The notes under the pieces are model-generated. The model was not told the origin of the DNA and did not search any database. It saw only the letters and a program-made list of their open reading frames with translations. Position numbers and translations under genes: made by a program. From Pseudoduganella lutea (GTDB lineage: Bacteria > Pseudomonadota > Gammaproteobacteria > Burkholderiales > Burkholderiaceae_D), in the NCBI RefSeq assembly GCF_004209755.1, contig NZ_CP035913.1:5580001-5644000 (forward strand): a DNA stretch of 64,000 nucleotides. The letters are read 5' to 3'. Shown piece after piece: positions 58,340-64,000 of the stretch (positions are counted from its first letter, which is position 1; each line of letters starts with the position of its first letter).

Positions 58340-60007
58340 TTACATGTTCGGGTAGTTCGGCCCGCCGCCGCCTTCCGGCGTCACCCACACGATGTTCTGG
58401 GTGGGATCCTTGATGTCGCACGTCTTGCAGTGCACGCAGTTCTGGGCATTGATCTGCAGGCGCTCGGCGCCATCGTCGTTCTTCACGAATTCGTAGACGC
58501 CGGCCGGGCAGTAACGCTGTTCCGGGCCGGCATACTTGGCCAGGTTGACGTCGACCGGCACCGACGGATTCTTCAGCGTCAGGTGGATCGGCTGGTCCTC
58601 GGCATGGTTCGTGTTCGAGATGAAGACCGACGACAGCTTGTCGAACGTGAGCTTGCCATCCGGTTTCGGGTACACGATCGGCTGGTAGTTCGCCGCCGGC
58701 TTCAGGCAGGCGTGATCCGGCTCGTCGTGGCGCAGCGTCCAGGGCGCCTTGCCGCGGAAGACGATCTGGTCGATGCCCGTCATGATCGTGCCGAACACGA
58801 GGCCCTTGTTCAGGTACTGCTTCACATTACGCGCCACGTGCAGTTCCTCGTGCAGCCACGATTGCTCGAATGCTGCAGGGTAGGCCGCCAGTTCGTCGTG
58901 CTGGCGGTTCGCGGCCAGCGCGTCAACGAGCGCCTCGGCGGCCAGCATGCCGGACTTGATCGCGGCATGGCTGCCCTTGATGCGGCTCATGTTCAGGAAG
59001 CCGGCATCGCAGCCAAGCAGGCAGCCGCCCGGGAACACCAGCTTGGGCAGCGATTGCAGGCCGCCCGACGTGATGGCCCGCGCGCCATAGGAAATGCGCT
59101 TGCCGCCTTCGAAGAAGCCGCGGATCGCCGGGTGCGTCTTGTAGCGCTGGAATTCCTCGTAGGGCGAGATATACGGATTCGCGTAATTCAGGCCGACCAC
59201 GTAGCCGACGACGACCTGGTTGTTTTCCGCGTGGTACAGGAACGAGCCGCCATACACGTCGTGCGCCAGCGGCCAGCCGGACGTGTGGATGACGAGGCCC
59301 GGCTGGTGTTTTGCCGGATCGATTTCCCACAGTTCCTTGATGCCGATGCCGTAGGCCTGCGGGTCCTTGCCCTTGTTCAGGTCATACTTGGCCATCAGCG
59401 TCTTGCCCAGGTGGCCGCGCGAACCTTCGGCGAACAGCGTGTACTTGCCGTGCAATTCCATGCCCAGCTGGAAATCCGGTCCCGGCTCGCCATCCCGCTT
59501 GACACCCATGTTGCCGGTGGCAACGCCCTTGACGGAACCATCCTCGTTGTACAGCACTTCGGCAGCCGGGAAGCCGGGGAAGATTTCCACGCCCAGGCTT
59601 TCGGCCTGCTGGCCCAGCCAGCGCACCACATTGCCAAGCGAGATTACGTAGTTGCCATGGTTTTCCAGGCACTTCGGGATCATGAAGTTCGGCGTCTTGT
59701 AGGCCTTTGTTTCGGTCAGGAACAGCACGCGGTCTTCCGTGACCGGGGTGTTCAGGGGCGCGCCCTTTTCCTTCCAGTCGGGAATCAGCTCGGTCAGTGC
59801 GCGCGGGTCCATCACGGCGCCGGACAGGATATGCGCGCCCAGTTCGCCGCCTTTTTCCAGCACGACCACGGAGATTTCCTGGTTCCTTGCCTGGGCCAGC
59901 TGCTTGATGCGGATCGCGGCGGACAGGCCGGCAGGGCCGCCGCCAACGATCACCACGTCGTATTCCATTGCTTCGCGCGGGCCGTACTGTTCAACGAGAT
60001 TCGTCAT
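58340..60007 (-). CDS. Electron transfer flavoprotein-ubiquinone oxidoreductase
   Basis: This 555-residue membrane-associated flavo-iron-sulfur protein passes electrons from ETF (fatty acid and amino acid oxidation) to ubiquinone. The FAD site is VVIVGGGPAGLSAA (GGGPAG at 22-27). The C-terminal 4Fe-4S ligands are Cys 500 (CPAGVYE) and Cys 524, 527 and 530 (CVHCKTC). The length matches the family. ATG at 60007 begins MTNLVEQYGPREAMEYD; the longer frame adds hydrophobic residues without a ribosome-binding site. It is divergent from the SDR gene. The etfAB genes are not in the window. Confidence 0.96.
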   Translation of the reverse strand: MTNLVEQYGPREAMEYDVVIVGGGPAGLSAAIRIKQLAQARNQEISVVVLEKGGELGAHILSGAVMDPRALTELIPDWKEKGAPLNTPVTEDRVLFLTETKAYKTPNFMIPKCLENHGNYVISLGNVVRWLGQQAESLGVEIFPGFPAAEVLYNEDGSVKGVATGNMGVKRDGEPGPDFQLGMELHGKYTLFAEGSRGHLGKTLMAKYDLNKGKDPQAYGIGIKELWEIDPAKHQPGLVIHTSGWPLAHDVYGGSFLYHAENNQVVVGYVVGLNYANPYISPYEEFQRYKTHPAIRGFFEGGKRISYGARAITSGGLQSLPKLVFPGGCLLGCDAGFLNMSRIKGSHAAIKSGMLAAEALVDALAANRQHDELAAYPAAFEQSWLHEELHVARNVKQYLNKGLVFGTIMTGIDQIVFRGKAPWTLRHDEPDHACLKPAANYQPIVYPKPDGKLTFDKLSSVFISNTNHAEDQPIHLTLKNPSVPVDVNLAKYAGPEQRYCPAGVYEFVKNDDGAERLQINAQNCVHCKTCDIKDPTQNIVWVTPEGGGGPNYPNM

Positions 60008-60188
60008 AGGATTTTTATAAGAATAGGTAAACGGGAAAAATAAGCCGTAAAAATTAGAACGAGTGTGCTCTTTTTCCACCGTAAATGCAACGGCATTGTA
60101 GTAGATGTTCCCGTCTAATATTGGCTAATTGTGTAAGATACACGGCAACCGTAGCGCGTCCGGCGCACATGAAAAAGGAGGGCAAGCC

Positions 60189-60965
60189 GTGGGTATCGAA
60201 GTCAATTTTGAAGGCAAGATCGCGCTCGTGACAGGCGCTTCCAGCGGCCTTGGCGCGCGCTTCGCGAAAGTGCTGGCGAGCGCCGGTGCGCAGGTGGTGC
60301 TGGCTTCGCGGCGGGTCGAACGCCTGAAGGAATTGCGTGCCGAGATTGAAGCCGACGGCGGCGCGGCCCACGTGGTGGCGCTGGATGTGACGGACTATGC
60401 CAGCATCAAGTCGGCGATTGCCCACGCGGAAACGGAGGCCGGGCCGATCGATATCCTCGTCAACAACTCGGGCGTCTCGACGACGCAGCGGCTGGTCGAT
60501 GTGACGCCGGAAGACTACAACTTCGTGATGGACACGAACCTGCGGGGGGCCTTCTTCGTGGCGCAGGAGGCGGCCAAGCGGATGATCGCGCGCGCGAAGG
60601 GCGATCCGAAAAAACAGCACCGCATCATCAACATCGCTTCGGTGGCTGGCCAGCGCGTGCTGCCGCAGATCGGCGTGTACTGCATGAGCAAGGCCGGCGT
60701 GATCCACATGACCAAGGCCATGGCGGTGGAATGGGGCCGCCATGGCATCAATACGAACGCGATCTGCCCCGGCTATATCTCCACCGAGATCAACGAGGAT
60801 TACTTCGCCAGCGAGCAGGGGCGGCGCCTCATCGAAATGCTGCCTCGCAAACGCCCGGGCAAGCCGGAAGACCTCGACGGCCTGCTGCTGCTGCTCGCCG
60901 GCGAAGACGCCCATTTCATCAATGGCGCCGTCATCTCGGCCGATGACGGCATGACGGCGCAATAG
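60189..60965 (+). CDS. SDR-family oxidoreductase
   Basis: This 258-residue NAD(P)-dependent dehydrogenase has the cofactor motif GASSGLG (16-22), NNSG in the middle, Ser 151 and the catalytic Tyr 164 and Lys 168 (YCMSK), then CPGYISTEIN. It resembles beta-ketoacyl or 3-hydroxyacyl-CoA reductase-like SDRs, though the substrate is uncertain. The start is GTG at 60189, fixed by AGGAGG eight bases upstream. It is divergent from ETF-QO. Confidence 0.9.
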   Translation: MGIEVNFEGKIALVTGASSGLGARFAKVLASAGAQVVLASRRVERLKELRAEIEADGGAAHVVALDVTDYASIKSAIAHAETEAGPIDILVNNSGVSTTQRLVDVTPEDYNFVMDTNLRGAFFVAQEAAKRMIARAKGDPKKQHRIINIASVAGQRVLPQIGVYCMSKAGVIHMTKAMAVEWGRHGINTNAICPGYISTEINEDYFASEQGRRLIEMLPRKRPGKPEDLDGLLLLLAGEDAHFINGAVISADDGMTAQ

Positions 60966-60998
60966 CCCCGCTTGCGCTTTTGCTTGCGCTTTCGCCCG

Positions 60999-61898
60999 CT
61001 ACACCTCGCGCGCCGCCATCAGTTCCACGATCCAGTCGATGAACACGCGCACCTTCCTGCTGAGGTGGCGGTTCGGCGGCCAGGCAATCCACAGCGGCAT
61101 CGGATCGACGCGCCAGTCCGTAAACAGCGGCACCAGTCCGCCCGCGGCCACGTGCGGCCGCGCCATGTAATCGGGTAGCCAAAGGATGCCGAGCCCCGCC
61201 AGGCCGGCGGCGAGATAGGCGTTGCCGTCGTCGGTGCGCAGCACGTGCCGGCCCTGCATGGGGATTCTGGCGCCATCGCGGTGCATCGCATAAGGAAAAC
61301 CGTTTCCGGACCAGCGGAACCCCACGATGCGGTGATGGCCGTCGCGCAGTTCGCCGGGATGCGACGGCGTGCCGGCACGCGCGAGGTAGGCAGGCGCGGC
61401 GTACACGCCCAGGCCCAGGTCCGCCACGCGCCGCGCCGTTAGCGACGTGTCGGTAAGTTCACCGCCGCGTATCACGCAATCGACGTTTTCGCCAAGGATG
61501 TCCACCTTGCGGTCGCTGGCGCCGAGATCGAGCTGGATCTCCGGATACCGTTCGTGGAAGCGGGGCAGCGCAGGGATCACGATCATGGCCGCCAGCGGGC
61601 TTGGCACGTCCACGCGCAACGGGCCGCGCGGCTCGCCGGCCGTGCCGGGCAGGCCCGCTTCCACGTCGTCGAGTTCCGCCAGGAGGCTGGCCACGCGCTC
61701 GTAGTACGCGGCACCGTCGGCCGTCACGTTCACGCGCCGCGTGGTGCGGTTCAGCAGTTTTACGCGCAACCGGGCTTCCAGCTGCTGCACCAGTTGCGTC
61801 ACCGTGGCACGGCTCACGTGCAGCGTTTCGGCGGCCTTCGTGAAGCTGCCCGCCTCGACCACGCGGACAAAGGCCTTCATTGCATCGAAACGGTCCAT
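60999..61898 (-). CDS. LysR-family transcriptional regulator
   Basis: This 299-residue regulator starts MDRFDAMKAFVRVVEAGSFTKAAETLHVSRATVTQLVQQLEARLRVKLLNRTTRRVNVTADG, a full winged HTH. A substrate-binding domain follows (PLRVDVPSPLAAMIVIPALPRFHERYPEIQLDLG) and the end is FIDWIVELMAAREV. ATG at 61898 is the first start fitting the HTH. It is divergent from the RidA-family gene at 62026, so it likely regulates it; the effector is unknown. Confidence 0.93.
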   Translation of the reverse strand: MDRFDAMKAFVRVVEAGSFTKAAETLHVSRATVTQLVQQLEARLRVKLLNRTTRRVNVTADGAAYYERVASLLAELDDVEAGLPGTAGEPRGPLRVDVPSPLAAMIVIPALPRFHERYPEIQLDLGASDRKVDILGENVDCVIRGGELTDTSLTARRVADLGLGVYAAPAYLARAGTPSHPGELRDGHHRIVGFRWSGNGFPYAMHRDGARIPMQGRHVLRTDDGNAYLAAGLAGLGILWLPDYMARPHVAAGGLVPLFTDWRVDPMPLWIAWPPNRHLSRKVRVFIDWIVELMAAREV

Positions 61899-62025
61899 GC
61901 TGCGCCTGTAGGGTGTGATTGTTTGGATTATACAAACAGTGCTGGGAGCGATTGCCCGTTTATCGAACGGACGGGGACCGCTACAGTGCCTCTCATCGAA
62001 ACCGCAATTTTTTAGGAGAAACGAG

Positions 62026-62418
62026 ATGACCAAGCGCGACGTGGTATTTCCCGCGGGCCGGCAGGCCCTGTATGAACAGAACCGGTATTCGCCGGCCGTG
62101 CGCTCCGATGGCTTGCTGTTCGTGTCGGGGCAGGTGGGCAGCCGGGAAGACGGCACGCCGGAACCGGAACTCGACACCCAGGTGCGGCGCGCGTTCACGA
62201 ACCTGAACGCGGTGCTGGCCGCCGCCGGCTGCACGTTCGACGACGTGGTCGACGTCACCGTCTTCATCGTCGATCCGCAAACGCGCTTCGAGCGGATCTG
62301 GGAAGTGGCACGGGAATTCTGGGGCGAGGCGCCGTATCCGAACATTACGGCGGTCGGGGTGACGTGGCTGTACGGCTTCGACTTCGAAATCAAGGTGATC
62401 GCGCGCATCCCCGATTGA
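62026..62418 (+). CDS. RidA/YjgF-family protein
   Basis: This 130-residue Rid-family protein (LLFVSGQVGSRED, VRRAFTNLNAVLAAAGCTFDDVVDVTVFIVDPQ) may deaminate reactive enamines/imines or be a Rid relative. The usual arginine is seen in the last part only as VIARIPD, so the activity is uncertain. AGGAG fixes the start at 62026. It is divergent from the LysR gene. Confidence 0.9.
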   Translation: MTKRDVVFPAGRQALYEQNRYSPAVRSDGLLFVSGQVGSREDGTPEPELDTQVRRAFTNLNAVLAAAGCTFDDVVDVTVFIVDPQTRFERIWEVAREFWGEAPYPNITAVGVTWLYGFDFEIKVIARIPD

Positions 62419-62435
62419 CGGGGGCCGGCCGCGCG

Positions 62436-62996
62436 TCAGCGCGTGGAACCCACCAGCTTGTGCACCAGTTCCGACGACGTGGCGGCGCCGAACTTGCGCA
62501 TCAGCTTTGCACGGTGCATTTCGACGGTGCGCGGCGACAGGTCGGTTTCCCGCGCAATCATCTTGCTGGTCTTGCCTTCGACGAGGAAGGCGGCGATCTC
62601 GCGTTCGCGCGGCGTGAGTTCGGCCGACACGGGGCGTTTCTCGGACACGTCCTCGAACGTCCACACGCCGGGGCCGAGCGGATCGGCGCAGTTCAGCGCG
62701 CGGCCTGTCACGTGGCACCAGAACAGCTCGCCACTGGCGCGGCGCATGATGCGTTCGTCGGAATAGCGCCCGCGCGCGTTCATGATCGGGATGATGCGGT
62801 GGCCGGTGCGCAGGAATTCATCCATCGTGGGATACAGCACGCAGAACGACTGGCCATCCAGCGTGCCCTGCGGGTAGCCGAACATCTGCGTGAGCGCGTC
62901 GTTGCTGGACTGGATGACGCGGTTCACGGAGATGCACATGCCCACCGGCGCGAACCGGAAGATGGTTTCATAATCGATCTCGTACGGTGCATTCAT
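62436..62996 (-). CDS. PAS-LuxR transcriptional regulator
   Basis: This 186-residue protein has an N-terminal PAS domain (YETIFRFAPVGMCISVNRVIQSSNDALTQMFGYPQGTLDGQSF, GRALNCADPLGPGVWTFEDVSE) and a C-terminal LuxR HTH (ELTPREREIAAFLVEGKTSKMIARETDLSPRTVEMHRAKLMRKFGA). It is a one-component or orphan response protein, cytosolic. It converges with the RidA gene and is divergent from the CoA-transferase operon, so it may control it; this is inferred from position. Confidence 0.9.
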   Translation of the reverse strand: MNAPYEIDYETIFRFAPVGMCISVNRVIQSSNDALTQMFGYPQGTLDGQSFCVLYPTMDEFLRTGHRIIPIMNARGRYSDERIMRRASGELFWCHVTGRALNCADPLGPGVWTFEDVSEKRPVSAELTPREREIAAFLVEGKTSKMIARETDLSPRTVEMHRAKLMRKFGAATSSELVHKLVGSTR

Positions 62997-63165
62997 CGGC
63001 TGTCTCGAATATCTTTCTTGTAGTGCTCTCTTGTATCCAGCTTATACGCTGCAGGCTTGCGGCCGTATTTCTACTGTATTGTACTTTCCTTACGGGTAAC
63101 CTATTCTGGAACGCCACGAAGGCGGACCGGTTCCGCCTAGCTTATCAAAAATGGAAGGGGGCACA

Positions 63166-63864
63166 ATGAATAAAGTTTATCCGGATGCGCAGTCGGCGCT
63201 GGCCGACGTCGTGCAGGATGGGCAGACCATCGCTGTCGGCGGTTTCGGCCTGTGCGGCATTCCCGAAGCGCTGATCCTCGCGTTGCGCGATTCCGGCGTC
63301 AAGGGCCTGACGGCGATCTCGAACAATGCCGGTGTCGATGGCTTCGGTCTCGGCCAGTTGCTGGAAACGCGCCAGATCAGGAAGATGATCGCATCCTACG
63401 TAGGTGAGAACAAGGAATTCGCGCGCCAGTACCTGGCCGGCGAACTGGAACTGGAATTCACGCCGCAAGGCACGCTGGCCGAGAAGCTGCGTGCCGGCGG
63501 CGCCGGCATCCCGGCGTTCTTTACCAAGACCGGCGTGGGCACCATCGTCGCCGAGGGCAAGGAAATCCGCGAGTTCGACGGCGAGCAGTATGTGATGGAA
63601 AAGAGCCTCGTCGCCGATGTCGCGCTGGTCAAGGCCTGGAAGGCCGACAAGGCCGGCAACCTCATCTTCCGCAAGACGGCGCGCAACTTCAATCCGAACG
63701 TGGCGGCCTCCGGCAAGGTAACGATCGTGGAAGTGGAAGAACTGGTGGAGATCGGCGAGATCGATCCGGACGCCGTGCATACCCCCGGCATCTTCGTGCA
63801 CCGCATCGTGCACAACCCCCATCCGGAAAAACGCATCGAACAGCGCACCGTGCGCGCCGCCTGA
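63166..63864 (+). CDS. scoA: Succinyl-CoA:3-ketoacid CoA-transferase subunit A
   Basis: This 232-residue alpha subunit transfers CoA from succinyl-CoA to acetoacetate. It has the [16 protein letters not shown] signature, [74 protein letters not shown], the usual CoA-transferase family I pattern, and ends [14 protein letters not shown] at 63166 has AAGGGGG upstream; another ATG at 63151 is less likely. The B subunit starts 10 bases later. Confidence 0.95.
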   Translation: MNKVYPDAQSALADVVQDGQTIAVGGFGLCGIPEALILALRDSGVKGLTAISNNAGVDGFGLGQLLETRQIRKMIASYVGENKEFARQYLAGELELEFTPQGTLAEKLRAGGAGIPAFFTKTGVGTIVAEGKEIREFDGEQYVMEKSLVADVALVKAWKADKAGNLIFRKTARNFNPNVAASGKVTIVEVEELVEIGEIDPDAVHTPGIFVHRIVHNPHPEKRIEQRTVRAA

Positions 63865-63874
63865 GGAGAAGAAC

Positions 63875-64000
63875 ATGGCATGGACTCGTGATCAAATGGC
63901 CGCGCGCGCGGCAAAGGAGCTGCAGGACGGCTTCTACGTCAACCTGGGCATCGGCCTGCCCACCCTGGTGGCGAACTACGTACCTTCCGACATCGAGGTG
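63875..64000 (+). CDS. scoB: Succinyl-CoA:3-ketoacid CoA-transferase subunit B, cut by window end
   Basis: The first 42 codons are present ([20 protein letters not shown], then [22 protein letters not shown]). [15 protein letters not shown] is the start of the beta subunit, which carries the catalytic Glu further on, outside this window. GAGGAG lies seven bases before the ATG. It follows scoA directly. Confidence 0.93.
   Translation, partial: MAWTRDQMAARAAKELQDGFYVNLGIGLPTLVANYVPSDIEV

Noticed and set aside
52643..58355. Repeated open frames of 250-450 codons opposite the five flagellins
   Set aside because: They recur only because the flagellin genes are repeated; the frames follow the antisense of conserved codons.

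Overview
The window looks like the chromosome of a betaproteobacterium of the Oxalobacteraceae, in or near Massilia/Duganella/Janthinobacterium. The reasons are very high GC, two PEP-CTERM proteins, a DUF3460 protein, a betaproteobacterial style ETF-ubiquinone oxidoreductase, and tandem short flagellins. The placement is inferred from gene content; no database was searched.

Left part (1-17956), accessory and housekeeping genes: an FxDxF PEP-CTERM protein, a VOC protein, a GH106-like glycosidase, a Tat-exported PhoX phosphatase, and a complete group II intron (6374-8210). The intron sits just behind the terminator of a PBP7-type D-Ala-D-Ala endopeptidase. Then come a sulfate-binding protein, a GNAT acetyltransferase, a PP2C-like phosphatase, a class II glutamine amidotransferase, a degenerate EAL protein, a Tat-exported DUF882 protein, a three-copy palindromic repeat, DUF3460, an unknown protein and a PAS-GGDEF-EAL protein.

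Middle part (17970-58163), one nearly complete flagellar locus. On the minus strand, in transcription order, are flgBCDEFGHIJKL plus a LafW-position gene. flgA is divergent from flgB. A PEP-CTERM gene and a vapBC pair are wedged in next. A second minus-strand run reads fliE-F-G-H-I-J, then fliD-S-T-K-L-fliA-motA-motB-flgM-flgN and a stand-alone GH73 glucosaminidase. On the plus strand are a divergent fliM-like gene, then fliN-P-Q-R-flhB-flhA. A FliK-like gene and five tandem 293-residue flagellins complete the locus. The order (flhAB-fliRQPNM diverging from fliEFGHIJ, and fliD-S-T-K-L-A-motAB as one block) matches the lateral (Flag-2/laf) flagellar gene order rather than the usual primary one. 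No chemotaxis gene, canonical fliM, fliO, flhDC, flhF/flhG or lafK-type regulator is present. FlgJ is split: the rod domain (21442-21858) and the glucosaminidase (30909-31679) are separate genes about 9 kb apart.

Right part (58340-64000), fatty acid/ketone metabolism: ETF-ubiquinone oxidoreductase, an SDR, a LysR regulator divergent from a RidA-family protein, a PAS-LuxR regulator, and the start of a succinyl-CoA:3-ketoacid CoA-transferase operon, cut by the window edge.

The most notable items are the Flag-2-like layout with an atypical C-ring protein and split FlgJ, the five-flagellin array built partly by duplication of a two-gene cassette with a shared palindromic upstream block, and the group II intron placed behind a terminator.
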